From assembly GCF_013389665.1 (NCBI RefSeq), contig NZ_CP058316.1, forward strand, positions 2,108,001 to 2,172,000: DNA of 64,000 bases, given 5' to 3'. This DNA comes from Microbacterium oleivorans (GTDB lineage: Bacteria; Actinomycetota; Actinomycetes; Actinomycetales; Microbacteriaceae). This document shows, in pieces, positions 17,414-26,089 of the stretch (its first letter is position 1; the number at the start of each line of letters is the position of its first letter). The position numbers and the translations under genes were made by a program. Under the pieces are notes generated by a model. It made no database searches. It saw only the letters and a list, made by a program, of their open reading frames with translations, and was not told the origin of the DNA.

Positions 17414-18762
17414 GCGTGCAGACCCTCGTCGACCCCGCCACCGGCGCGTCGTTCGCCGAGGTCGCCGCCTCGTCCCTCGCCGAGACGGATGCCGCCGTCG
17501 CGCGCGCCGTCGTCGCCCAGCGGTCGTGGGCGGCGGAATCACCGCTCGGCCGGGCCTCGGCGCTCCGCCGGTTCGCCGCGGTCGTGCGCGACCACGTCGA
17601 CGAGCTCGCGCGGCTGGAGGTGCTCGAGGCGGGGCATCCGATCTCGTCCGCCGAATGGGAGGCGGAGCACGTCGCACAGGTGCTCGACTACTCCGCTGGG
17701 GCCCCGGAGCGGCTGAGCGGGCAGCAGATCCCCGTGGCCGGTGGCCTCGACGTCACCTTCCACGAGCCGTACGGCGTGGTCGGTGTCATCGTGCCCTGGA
17801 ACTTCCCCATGACGATCGCCTCGTGGGGCTTCGCTCCCGCGCTCGCCGCCGGCAACGCCGTCGTGCTGAAGCCGGCCGAGCTCACGCCGTTGACGGCCAT
17901 CCGGCTCGGCGAGCTCGCTCTCGAGGCGGGCCTGCCGGACGGGCTCTTCACGGTCATCCCCGGTGCCGGTCCGGTCGTCGGGCAGCGCTTCGTGACCCAT
18001 CCCGAGGTCCGCAAGGTCGTCTTCACCGGGTCGACCGCGGTCGGCACCGAGGTCGCGGCCGGATGCGCCCGCGAGCTCAAGCCCGTCACCCTCGAGCTCG
18101 GCGGCAAGAGCGCCAACATCGTCTTCGCCGACGCCGACCTCGAGGTCGCGGCGGCCGCGGTGCCCGCCTCGGTGTTCGACAACGCCGGCCAGGACTGCTG
18201 TGCGCGCAGCCGCATCCTCGTCCAGCGCTCGGTGTACGACCGGTTCCTCGGTCTCCTGGAGCCCGCGGTGAGGGACTGGACCGTGGGAGACCCGAACGAC
18301 CGCGGCACACAGATGGGGCCGCTCATCTCGGCCGCGCACCGCGACCGCGTCGCCTCGTTCCTCGACGGCGTCGACGTGGCCTTCCGCGGCTCCGCTCCCA
18401 CCGGAGACGGCTTCTGGTTCGCCCCGACGGTGGTGCTCGCCCAGCCCGGCGACCGCGTCGCGCGCGAGGAGATCTTCGGTCCGGTCGTGGCCGTGCTGCC
18501 CTTCGACGACGAGGCCGATGCGATCCGGCTCGCCAACGACACCGTGTACGGCCTGGCGGGCTCGATCTGGACTGAGAACCTCGGCCGCGCCGTGCGCGTC
18601 TCCCGAGCCGTCCGCAGTGGCGTCCTCTCGGTGAACTCGCATTCCTCGGTGCGGTACGCCACCCCGTTCGGCGGCATGAAGGCTTCGGGTCTCGGACGCG
18701 AGCTGGGCCCCGACGCCGCCGAGCACTTCACCCAGACGAAGAACGTCTTCTTCGCCACCTGA
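17410..18762 (+). CDS. NAD(P)-dependent aldehyde dehydrogenase
   Basis: The 450-residue protein has the ALDH signature residues Glu229 (TLELGGKS) and catalytic Cys263 (NAGQDC), plus PWNFPM for the cofactor fold. The ATG overlaps the stop of the C26 hydrolase gene (ATGA). In PuuC/GlnA4-type pathways this enzyme oxidises the aldehyde, free or gamma-glutamylated, to an acid. Several related aldehydes are possible substrates. Confidence 0.92.
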   Translation: MSVQTLVDPATGASFAEVAASSLAETDAAVARAVVAQRSWAAESPLGRASALRRFAAVVRDHVDELARLEVLEAGHPISSAEWEAEHVAQVLDYSAGAPERLSGQQIPVAGGLDVTFHEPYGVVGVIVPWNFPMTIASWGFAPALAAGNAVVLKPAELTPLTAIRLGELALEAGLPDGLFTVIPGAGPVVGQRFVTHPEVRKVVFTGSTAVGTEVAAGCARELKPVTLELGGKSANIVFADADLEVAAAAVPASVFDNAGQDCCARSRILVQRSVYDRFLGLLEPAVRDWTVGDPNDRGTQMGPLISAAHRDRVASFLDGVDVAFRGSAPTGDGFWFAPTVVLAQPGDRVAREEIFGPVVAVLPFDDEADAIRLANDTVYGLAGSIWTENLGRAVRVSRAVRSGVLSVNSHSSVRYATPFGGMKASGLGRELGPDAAEHFTQTKNVFFAT

Positions 18763-18823
18763 GCCGGGTCTTGCGCCCCGGCCGGCGGCATCCGGCACCA
18801 CCGCACCATCGAAAGGACAATGC

Positions 18824-19597
18824 ATGGACCTCACCGCACGCCTGCGCGACCGCGTCGCCATCATCACCGGCGGCGCCAGCGGCATCGGCCTCGCCAGCGC
18901 GCGCCGGTTCGCGGCCGAGGGCGCTCGCGTCGTGATCGCCGACGTCGATCCGGCAGCCGGGCAGCGGGCAGCCGACGAGGTGGGCGGCGTGTTCCGCGCG
19001 GTCGACGTCGCCGACGAGGCTTCCGTCGACGCGCTCTTCGACGGTGTCGCCGCCGAGCTCGGGTCGGTCGACATCGCCTTCAACAACGCCGGCATCTCGC
19101 CCGCCGACGACGACTCGATCGAGACGACCGAGCTGCCGGCGTGGGAGTGGGTGCAGGACGTCAACCTCAAGAGCGTGTACCTCTGCTCGCGGGCCGCGCT
19201 GCGCCACATGGTGCCGGCGGGGCGCGGGTCGATCATCAACACCGCGTCGTTCGTCGCCCTCCTCGGCTCGGCGACCTCGCAGATCTCGTACACCGCCTCG
19301 AAGGGCGGCGTGCTCGCCATGACCCGCGAGCTGGGCGTGCAGTTCGCCCGGCAGGGCATCCGCGTGAACGCCCTCTGCCCGGGCCCGGTGAACACCCCGC
19401 TGCTGCAGGAGCTGTTCGCGAAGGACCCCGAGCGCGCCCAGCGCCGACTCGTGCACGTGCCCATGGGCCGCTTCGCCGATCCTGCCGAGCTCGCCGCCGC
19501 GGTGGCCTTCCTCGCCTCCGACGACGCCTCGTTCATCACCGCGACGGCGTTCGTCGTCGACGGTGGCATCACCAACGCCTACGTCACGCCGCTGTGA
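18824..19597 (+). CDS. SDR-family oxidoreductase of the amine operon
   Basis: The 257-residue classical SDR carries TGGASGIG (15-22), NNAG (87-90), Ser142, Tyr156 and Lys160 (YTASK). It starts at ATG 18824 after GAAAGGA and lies 61 bp behind the aldehyde dehydrogenase. In many actinobacteria the same SDR follows a GS-like/C26/ALDH set and is labelled 3-oxoacyl-ACP reductase; the context instead suggests oxidation of an alcohol intermediate, for example the hydroxyl of gamma-glutamyl-ethanolamide. Confidence 0.88.
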   Translation: MDLTARLRDRVAIITGGASGIGLASARRFAAEGARVVIADVDPAAGQRAADEVGGVFRAVDVADEASVDALFDGVAAELGSVDIAFNNAGISPADDDSIETTELPAWEWVQDVNLKSVYLCSRAALRHMVPAGRGSIINTASFVALLGSATSQISYTASKGGVLAMTRELGVQFARQGIRVNALCPGPVNTPLLQELFAKDPERAQRRLVHVPMGRFADPAELAAAVAFLASDDASFITATAFVVDGGITNAYVTPL

Positions 19598-19657
19598 GCG
19601 AGAGGTCGGGTGCGGGGTCCGACGCCGTCTCGGGCGCGTGGCCGTAGGGTCGGACGG

Positions 19658-20371
19658 GTGACCGAGACAGCGCTGCCCGACCTGCGACGCACCGTGTTCC
19701 GACCGGTGCGCGGTGGCAACGCCCTCGAGGACACGATCGCTCGGATCGTGCAGACCGTGCGGCTCGGGGTCGTCGCCCCCGGCGAGTCGCTGCCGTCCGA
19801 ACGCGACCTCGCCGCGCGGTACGAGGTCAGCCGTGACACCGTGCGCCAGGCGATCGGCGAGCTCGCGGATGCGGGATACCTGGAGCGACGCCGGGGACGT
19901 TACGGCGGCACGTTCGTGGCCGACCCGGTGCCGGTGCCGGCCCGGATGAGCGTCACGGTCGCCGAGCTCGACGACGTCCTGGGGATGCGGCGAGTGCTCG
20001 AGGCGGGAGCGGCACGCGCGGCGGCATCCCGCCCCCTGACCGACGCCCAGCGAGAGACGCTCGCCGCGCGCCACGCCGCCGCGGCGACGGCCTCGGTGAC
20101 CGAGTACCGCCGGCTCGACACGCTCCTGCATCTCACGATCGCCGAGTTCGCCGGCATCCCGTCGCTCCTCGCGCTCCTGAGCGAGAACCGCGCGCACGTC
20201 AACGCGTGGCTCGACTCATTCCCCCTGCTGGCGCGGTCGATCGAGCACTCCGACCTGCAGCACGATCGGATCGTCGCCGCTGTCGCGGCCGGTCGGCCCG
20301 AGGCGGCCGAGGCGGCGGTGCTCGAGCACCTCGCCGGTTCGGAGTCGCTGCTCCGCGGCTTCCTCACCTGA
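19658..20371 (+). CDS. GntR/FadR-family transcriptional regulator
   Basis: The 237-residue protein has an N-terminal winged helix (about 20-85, LPSERDLAARYEVSRDTVRQ) and a helical FCD effector domain with conserved histidine/aspartate positions for a metal. A -10 box TAGGGT at 19645-19650 ends seven bases before the GTG, so this gene probably makes its own leaderless transcript. It is the obvious regulator of the amine cluster. Confidence 0.9.
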   Translation: MTETALPDLRRTVFRPVRGGNALEDTIARIVQTVRLGVVAPGESLPSERDLAARYEVSRDTVRQAIGELADAGYLERRRGRYGGTFVADPVPVPARMSVTVAELDDVLGMRRVLEAGAARAAASRPLTDAQRETLAARHAAAATASVTEYRRLDTLLHLTIAEFAGIPSLLALLSENRAHVNAWLDSFPLLARSIEHSDLQHDRIVAAVAAGRPEAAEAAVLEHLAGSESLLRGFLT

Positions 20372-20430
20372 CCGCCGCGGTTGCGGGCGGAGGGGGCGGT
20401 GGCGCCGTGCGGTGTTGGCGCACGGTTGCT

Positions 20431-20493
20431 GAGGAGATCTCGCGTTCCGCGGGTGGTTGCGCGGCATCCGCCCTCGGTTGCAGAGATCTCCTC
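20431..20493. terminator. Candidate bidirectional terminator
   Basis: The 11-mer GAGGAGATCTC (20431-20441) has its exact reverse complement at 20483-20493. It lies between convergent genes (stops at 20371 and 20567). The loop of 41 bases is long, so the hairpin may not be an efficient terminator. The rest of the 195 bp gap shows no gene. Confidence 0.35.
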
Positions 20494-20566
20494 GGTCGCG
20501 GAGCCTTGCGGTACTGCCGCGGGCTCAGGAAAGAGGGGGCGGCGCGCGGCTCGGCCGGTCTCGCGC

Positions 20567-21457
20567 TCAGTGCTGCGGGGGGAGCGGGGCGACGTCGACC
20601 GAGACGCGCAGGGTCGAGGTCTTGGCCTCGGTGAAGATGATGCCCTTGACGGGGGAGACGTCGCCGTAGTCGCGGCCCCACGCCACGGTCACGTAGCGGT
20701 CGTTCGCCCACTGGTCGTTCGTGGGGTCGATCGCGAGCCACTGGTCGGTGCCGGGCAGCCAGACCGCCAGCCAGGCGTGGGACGCGTCGGCGCCGAACAC
20801 GCGCTCCTTGCCGGGAGGCGGCTGCGTCGCGAGGTATCCCGAGACGTACCGGGCCGCGACACCGTGCGAGCGCAGGCATGCGAGGGCGACGTGCGCGAAG
20901 TCCTGGCACACCCCGGCGCGCTTCTCGAGCGCATCGCCGACGGTGCTCGTGACGGTGGTCGCGGTGGCGTCGTAGTCGAAGTCGGCGTGGATCCGGCGCA
21001 TGAGGTCGGTGGCGGCCTCGCCGATCGGGCGCCCGGGCTCGAGCGACACCGCGCCGTATGCGGCGGTCGCAGCCGACTGCGCCACGCGCGGCGACGGCAT
21101 CGAGAACTCGGCCGCGCGCCACGCGCCCTCCTGGTGCGGATGCTGCAGCGGGCGCGCGAGCTCCCACGGCAGGCCCAGCGCTGCAGCGTCGTACTCGGGG
21201 GCGCGCACGGTGACCTCGCTCGACGACTCGATCGAGAGGGCCTCGTGCGGGTCGGTGAGGTGGAAGTACGTCGACCAGTTGCCGAAGTAGTCGGTCTCGC
21301 GGTGCAGGTCGCCGGGATCGGGCGAGACGACCACGGCGGCATCCCGCACCTGCTGCCACGGCAGCTCCCGAGGCGTCAGGTGGAACTGTCCGACGCTGTC
21401 TTCGACGGCATCGCTGTAGGTGTAGGCGGTGCGATGCCACACGCGGTACTGCTTCAC
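20567..21457 (-). CDS. Transglutaminase-like protein
   Basis: The 296-residue protein has a bacterial transglutaminase N-terminal beta domain (TPRELPWQQV) and a papain-like core with catalytic Cys184 (AGVCQDFAHV), His227 (DASHAWLAVW) and Asp244 (AIDPTND). It is cytoplasmic, with no signal peptide. The GTG start overlaps the stop of the upstream ATP-grasp/alpha-E gene (GTGA). Proteins of this set are widely co-encoded, and comparative genomics has proposed roles in making or trimming a peptide; no reaction is proven. Confidence 0.92.
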   Translation of the reverse strand: MKQYRVWHRTAYTYSDAVEDSVGQFHLTPRELPWQQVRDAAVVVSPDPGDLHRETDYFGNWSTYFHLTDPHEALSIESSSEVTVRAPEYDAAALGLPWELARPLQHPHQEGAWRAAEFSMPSPRVAQSAATAAYGAVSLEPGRPIGEAATDLMRRIHADFDYDATATTVTSTVGDALEKRAGVCQDFAHVALACLRSHGVAARYVSGYLATQPPPGKERVFGADASHAWLAVWLPGTDQWLAIDPTNDQWANDRYVTVAWGRDYGDVSPVKGIIFTEAKTSTLRVSVDVAPLPPQH

Positions 21458-23976
21458 GCGCGGGCCTCCATGAGCTCCTCGATGAGGGAGAGCGACGACA
21501 GCGCCACCGGCGGCGGACCGCTCTCGAAGTGCAGCTCGTGCACAGCCTCGCCGAGCTGCTCCAGCTGCGCCGTCAGCTCGAGCAGCAGGTCGGCGAGCGA
21601 GGTGCGGATGCCGTCGGATGCGGTGGTCAGGCCGTCGGCGTCGATGCCGTCGACGAGGGATTGCAGATCTTCGAGAAGCCGCTCGGGACGGGTCGACCCC
21701 GTCGACGCGGGGGCGGCGGCCAGATGCGTGCGGAGCTCGACGAGGGCGAAGGCCACCGAACGGGGGTTCTCGCGGTCTCGCAGCAGCAGGTCGAGGACGT
21801 CGCCCAGGCGGACCGCGCCCCGGTAGCGCCGGCGGTGGGTGACGATGCTCTCCGACGCCGCCAGCACGCCCTCGAGCACCGCGCGTTCGGTGCGCGTCTC
21901 ATGGCGGGCGACCGCCACCTGTAGCAGGTGGCAGACCTGCAGGGCGCGCTCGACGAAGCGGCCGGCCTCGATGAGGTGCCACCCCGCGTCGCGCATCATG
22001 TTCGCCGTCACACCCTGCAGCGACAGGATGACGGTGAGCATGCGCCCGGCCGACTCCGCCGTGCGGTGCGCGTGCGGCGAGGCCCGCAGCGCACGCGAGG
22101 CCCGCTCGATGCCCGCGAACACGCGCCACGTGTCGCCCGAGAGCTGATCTCGCACGCCTTCGAGGGCGTCGCGCAGGCGGGCGATCGCGTGCGCCGTCGA
22201 CCCGGCGCGCGCGGGGTCGAGCAGCAGCGAGCGGAAGTCCGCGTCGGCATCGGCTGCGTCGCCGGGGCCGGCCAGACGGTGGATGCCGTCGCGCAGCACC
22301 CGAGCGCTGGTGTGGGTCGCCCGGCCTGCGCCGGCGAGGTCGATCTGCTGCTGGGCGGTGATGATGAGGCGCAGCAGATCCTCGGCGCGCTCGGCGTAGC
22401 GCCCTGACCAGAACATGTCCTCGAGCGCCCGCGGTGCGACGCTCGGGGCGCTCCGGCCGCCCGGCAGCGGTGCGATCTCGGTGAGGCCCTGGTCGGCGTC
22501 GCCCTCAGCCGCCTTCAGCACCCAGACGTCCTTGGTCGTCGGGGTGGCGTCGGGGTGTTCGCGCACCGTGGCGAGCCCGCCGAGCAGGGGGCGGTACGAC
22601 GAGCCGTGCCGCAGCGTGAAGGCGCGGAAGATGAGGGCCCGCGCGCGTGCACCGTCGCCCGACCACACCGGGGCCTGCGAGAGGGGCAGCACCTCCTGGC
22701 CGACGTACCGGTGGGGAGCGGCGGCGATGCGGGCGGCGACGTCGTCGGCATCCATCCCGGCCAGCTCGCGCCGCGAGCCGTCGATCGAACGCACGAACAG
22801 TCCGGGGTCGCCGGCGCGGACGCGCGCCAGCACCGTCGCGCGCGCCTCGTCGTCGCCGCACCACCACGTGGGCACGCCCGGCAGGCGCAGCTGCTCGCCG
22901 AGCAGGGCCTCGCACGCGGCCGGAAGGTAGGGGAGCAGCGCGGGGTTCTCGAGCACGCCCGAACCGAGGCCGTTCACGAGGCGCACCGCGCCCCGCCGCA
23001 CCGCCTCGGTGAGGCCGGCGACCCCGAGGCGCGAGTCCGAGCGCAGCTCCAGCGGGTCGCACCACTCGGCGTCGACGCGGCGGAGGATCACGTCGACCTG
23101 TTCGGTGGGCTCGCGGCGCGGCCACCCGGTCGGCTTCATCCACACACGTCCTCGGCGCACGACGAGGTCGCTGCCCTGCACGAGCGGGAGGCCCAGGCCC
23201 CGCGCGAGGAAGGCCTGATCGAACGCGGTCTCGGAATGCGGCCCGGGCGTCAGCACCACGATGCGGGGCTCGTCGACCCCCTCGGGTGCCGACGCGACGA
23301 GCGTCGCGTGCAGCGCCGAGAAGTACGGCTCCATGCGGTGGGGATCGCTCTGCTGGTACAGGTCGGGCAGCACCTGCGAGATGACCCGGCGGTTCTCCAT
23401 GGCGAACCCCAGACCCGAGGGCGCCTGCACCCGGTCGGCGAGCACACGCCATTCGCCGTCGGCGTCCCGGCCCAGGTCGGTTCCCGACAGCAGGAGCGGA
23501 TGCCGGTCGGCGCCGGTCTCGCGGGCGACGGGACGCAGGAACCCGGAGTGCCCCAGGACGGCCGCCGCCGGCACGATGCCCGACGACAGCAGCGTCTGCG
23601 GGCCGTAGAGGTCGGTGAGCACCGCGTTGAGGACCTCGGCGCGCTGGGCCAGCCCGATCTCGAGCCGCGCCCAGCTCGCCGCATCCACCACGAGGGGGAC
23701 GGGATCGAGCTGCCACGGCTGGGCGCCGGTGTCGGGGCGCACGTAGGTGACACCGTCGTCGGCGAGGAAGCGGGTGATCTCACCCTCGACACGGCCGAGC
23801 TCGGTCGGCGTCAACGCGAGCGCGAGCCCTGCGAGCGACTGCCATGCCGGCCGCAGCCCTCCCTCGGCATCGACGACCTCGTCGTACCGTGCGGGGTCGA
23901 TCCCGTCGGACGGAAGCGACGCCAAGGGCAGTGTCGGCTGGGACACTGCGGCTGCGTAGTCGCGGAGCACGCTCAC
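21454..23976 (-). CDS. Circularly permuted ATP-grasp fused to alpha-E domain
   Basis: An 840-residue fusion. Residues about 60-500 form a circularly permuted type 2 ATP-grasp (VLTPGPHSETAFDQAFLARG, VWMKPTGWPR, LRRVDAEWCDPLELR), a predicted amide or peptide ligase. From about residue 520, ALEDMFWSGRYAERAEDLLR begins an alpha-E helical domain. In many bacteria these are two genes; here they are one. Start is GTG at 23976. It is coupled to the transglutaminase gene, which hints that ligation and cleavage or transfer act on the same peptide. Confidence 0.9.
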   Translation of the reverse strand: MSVLRDYAAAVSQPTLPLASLPSDGIDPARYDEVVDAEGGLRPAWQSLAGLALALTPTELGRVEGEITRFLADDGVTYVRPDTGAQPWQLDPVPLVVDAASWARLEIGLAQRAEVLNAVLTDLYGPQTLLSSGIVPAAAVLGHSGFLRPVARETGADRHPLLLSGTDLGRDADGEWRVLADRVQAPSGLGFAMENRRVISQVLPDLYQQSDPHRMEPYFSALHATLVASAPEGVDEPRIVVLTPGPHSETAFDQAFLARGLGLPLVQGSDLVVRRGRVWMKPTGWPRREPTEQVDVILRRVDAEWCDPLELRSDSRLGVAGLTEAVRRGAVRLVNGLGSGVLENPALLPYLPAACEALLGEQLRLPGVPTWWCGDDEARATVLARVRAGDPGLFVRSIDGSRRELAGMDADDVAARIAAAPHRYVGQEVLPLSQAPVWSGDGARARALIFRAFTLRHGSSYRPLLGGLATVREHPDATPTTKDVWVLKAAEGDADQGLTEIAPLPGGRSAPSVAPRALEDMFWSGRYAERAEDLLRLIITAQQQIDLAGAGRATHTSARVLRDGIHRLAGPGDAADADADFRSLLLDPARAGSTAHAIARLRDALEGVRDQLSGDTWRVFAGIERASRALRASPHAHRTAESAGRMLTVILSLQGVTANMMRDAGWHLIEAGRFVERALQVCHLLQVAVARHETRTERAVLEGVLAASESIVTHRRRYRGAVRLGDVLDLLLRDRENPRSVAFALVELRTHLAAAPASTGSTRPERLLEDLQSLVDGIDADGLTTASDGIRTSLADLLLELTAQLEQLGEAVHELHFESGPPPVALSSLSLIEELMEARA

Positions 23977-24044
23977 GTCGGCACTCCAGGGAGGGTGGGA
24001 TCTCGGGCTGAAGCAACCCTACCCGCGCGCACTATCGTTGAGGC

Positions 24045-24557
24045 GTGACTTCCGACGACCCCGCCTTCATCGTCCGTCCGGCGCGGGCGGGCGACGTGCG
24101 CGGCATCCGGGCCATGCTCGAGCCGTGGGTGCAGCGGCGGATCCTGCTCGGCAAGGACCTGGTCGTGCTGTTCGAGTCGGTGCAGGAGTTCGTCGTGGCC
24201 GAGGCCGACGGCGAACTGGTGGGATGCGGTGCCCTGCACGTCATGTGGGAGGACCTGGGCGAGGTGCGCACCCTCATCGTGGTCGACGAGTGGCTGCACC
24301 GGGGCGTCGGCGGCGCGATCGTCGACCGCCTCGAGGCGGGCGCCCGCGAGCTCGGCCTGTCGCGCCTGTTCTGCCTCACGTTCGAGGTCGACTTCTTCGC
24401 CCGGCGCGGCTTCGACGTCATCGGCGAGCAGGTCGTCGACGCCGACGTCTACTCGCAGCTGCTGCGCAGCCCCGACGAAGGCATCGCGGAGTTCCTCGAT
24501 CTCGCGCACGTCAAGCCCAACACCCTGGGCAACACCCGCATGCTCAAGCGCCTCTAG
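24045..24557 (+). CDS. Amino-acid N-acetyltransferase (ArgA-like GNAT)
   Basis: The 170-residue GNAT protein aligns in form with the short actinobacterial ArgA type (Rv2747 in M. tuberculosis): QEFVVAEADGELVGCGALHV, VRTLIVVDEWLHRGVGG with the acetyl-CoA loop, and the LNTLGNT-like end KPNTLGNTRM. These enzymes acetylate glutamate or glutamine for arginine biosynthesis. GTG 24045 follows a -10 box TATCGT by six bases, indicating a leaderless transcript. Confidence 0.85.
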   Translation: MTSDDPAFIVRPARAGDVRGIRAMLEPWVQRRILLGKDLVVLFESVQEFVVAEADGELVGCGALHVMWEDLGEVRTLIVVDEWLHRGVGGAIVDRLEAGARELGLSRLFCLTFEVDFFARRGFDVIGEQVVDADVYSQLLRSPDEGIAEFLDLAHVKPNTLGNTRMLKRL

Positions 24558-24602
24558 GCGTGCCGCGGCAGCCGCGTCGAAGCGGCGGCCTACCCTGGGC
24601 AG

Positions 24603-25286
24603 ATGACCGACACGCCGCCCCGACGCCGTCCCTCGCCTGCGGTCTACCGTCGGCGACGCCTCGTGCTGCTGCTCGTCGTCCTGCTCGTCGTCGTCGCCGT
24701 CGTGCTCGCGATCTGGCGGCCCTGGGAGGGCGCCGCCGCCGAGAACGCCCCCGCCCCGGCATCCGCACCGTCGGGCACCGCGAGCGCGCCGTCGTCGCCG
24801 TCGGGGCAGCCCTCCGACAGCGCGTCCGACGCCGCGGCATCCCCCGACGCGCCGCAGCCGTCGGCCGATGCGACCGCGCCGGAGGTCGAGCCCTGCTCCG
24901 CCCGGTCGGTGCAGGTCTCCGCGGTCACCGACAAGGACGCCTATGGCACCGGCGAGCTCCCGCAGCTGTCGATCTCGCTGACCAACGCCGGCGACGACCC
25001 CTGTCTTCTGAACGTGGGCACCGCGACGCAGAAGCTCACGGTCTCGAGCGGCCCGGATGTGTGGTGGCGCTCGACCGACTGCCAGAGCGAGTCCAGCGAC
25101 CAGGTGGTTCAGATCGACCCGGGCCAGACGGTGTCGAGCGTCACGCCGATCTCGTGGGACCGCACGCGCTCCTCCGTCGAGACGTGCGACGGCGACCGGC
25201 CCGCCGCGCCCGCCGGATACTTCAACCTCGCCGTCGAGATCGGCGGCCTCGCCGCCCAGCAGGACCGCCAGTTCGTGTTGCGCTGA
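24603..25286 (+). CDS. Membrane-anchored extracellular protein (DUF4232-like)
   Basis: The 227-residue protein has a short basic N terminus (RRRPSPAVYRRRR), one span (about 20-41), a Ser/Ala/Pro-rich linker (about 48-93) and an outside beta-rich domain with four cysteines. The linker would cross the cell-wall layer. The -10 box TACCCT ends six bases before the ATG. Function unknown; the fold resembles small actinobacterial surface domains of the DUF4232 kind. Confidence 0.75.
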   Translation: MTDTPPRRRPSPAVYRRRRLVLLLVVLLVVVAVVLAIWRPWEGAAAENAPAPASAPSGTASAPSSPSGQPSDSASDAAASPDAPQPSADATAPEVEPCSARSVQVSAVTDKDAYGTGELPQLSISLTNAGDDPCLLNVGTATQKLTVSSGPDVWWRSTDCQSESSDQVVQIDPGQTVSSVTPISWDRTRSSVETCDGDRPAAPAGYFNLAVEIGGLAAQQDRQFVLR

Positions 25287-25330
25287 CCGCGCGGTGGCGA
25301 CGGTCGGCGGGTGACCGGAGCCGGTGTCGA

Positions 25331-25346
25331 GTGAGACTTTTCTCAC
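25331..25346 (+). terminator. Short hairpin after the anchored-protein gene
   Basis: GTGAGA (25331-25336) and TCTCAC (25341-25346) pair around CTTT, 45 bases after the stop at 25286. The stem is six perfect base pairs. No long U run follows, so it is a moderate terminator candidate. Confidence 0.4.
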
Positions 25347-25396
25347 CCGCCGGAGGGCGACAGCCCGAGAGCGCGGTCGTAACCTTGAGTCAGCTC

Positions 25397-25475
25397 CCGG
25401 AGATATCACCGCTGTCCCCAGCAGCGAGATGTCGTGAAACCCCCCAGTGCCGCGACGACGGATCCCCAGCTCCGG
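25397..25475 (+). ncRNA. Candidate structured RNA with C-rich loops
   Basis: This gene-free stretch (25287-25609) folds on paper as a three-way junction. A closing stem joins CCGGAG (25397-25402) with CTCCGG (25470-25475). Inside are stem CGCTG/CAGCG (25410-25414, 25422-25426) with loop TCCCCAG, and stem GTCGT/ACGAC (25431-25435, 25455-25459) whose loop contains six C in a row (25440-25445). The actinobacterial 6C RNA family also shows hairpins with C6 loops; whether this is a member cannot be settled by eye. The downstream hairpin at 25484-25531 may be its terminator. Confidence 0.4.
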
Positions 25476-25483
25476 TGAGCAAT

Positions 25484-25531
25484 GGGCCCTCTCGATTTTT
25501 TCAGTCCCCAATGAAGAGTTCGAGAGGGCCC
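25484..25531 (+). terminator. 12-bp perfect inverted repeat, terminator or attenuator
   Basis: GGGCCCTCTCGA (25484-25495) is exactly complementary to TCGAGAGGGCCC (25520-25531). The 24 base loop starts with six T and contains TCCCC. It lies nine bases after the candidate RNA and 78 bases before the next start, so it could end that RNA or attenuate the following gene. Confidence 0.5.
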
Positions 25532-25609
25532 CTTCTCGTCTCGGCGTGCGCGAGGGCCGACGGCGTCTTCGCCGGGTCGGTTCGGCGTACGTTCTCGTAG
25601 GCTGGACGG

Positions 25610-26017
25610 ATGGCTGGAAAGAAGCGCGACGCGAAGAAGGCGCTGCCCGAGTTCCGCAACCCGCAGCTGGCCGACGCCCTGCAGACCCAGGACATGGCAG
25701 CCCTCGCCTTCGCTCTGCGTCACGGGCCCACCGTCGTTCCGCTCATGCGCCCCGGTGACCGTGACGACCTGCGTGACGTCGGCGAGATCTGGACGTATCG
25801 CGACCCGGGCACGGGAGAGGTCGCACTGCTGCTCTTCAGCGACGCGGCTCACAAGCCCGAGGCGCTCCCCGCCCACGTCGCACTGCAGTCGCCCGCTGGG
25901 CTGCGGGCATTCCTCAGCGCCCACGAGTCGGCCATCACCACGGTGTTCTTCGACATCGCCGGGCCCCACCCGATGCAGGCCGCTCCCACCGACGTCATCG
26001 CGGCTCTCGACGCCTGA
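25610..26017 (+). CDS. Small SseB-like protein
   Basis: A 135-residue soluble protein. NPQLADALQTQDMAALAFAL, VALLLFSDAAHKPE and the closing PMQAAPTDVIAALDA resemble the SseB/SseB-C type domain found in actinobacterial proteins of unknown role. A -10 box TAGGCT at 25598-25603 ends six bases before the ATG, which fixes the start. The assignment to SseB is from memory of the family and is tentative; that it is a real gene is well supported. Confidence 0.68.
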   Translation: MAGKKRDAKKALPEFRNPQLADALQTQDMAALAFALRHGPTVVPLMRPGDRDDLRDVGEIWTYRDPGTGEVALLLFSDAAHKPEALPAHVALQSPAGLRAFLSAHESAITTVFFDIAGPHPMQAAPTDVIAALDA

Positions 26018-26089
26018 GGTCCGGGCCCGGGCGGGGGTTGGCGGCTGGGCTGGGCTGGGCTGGGTGAGGTGCTGGGCTGGGTGAGGTGC

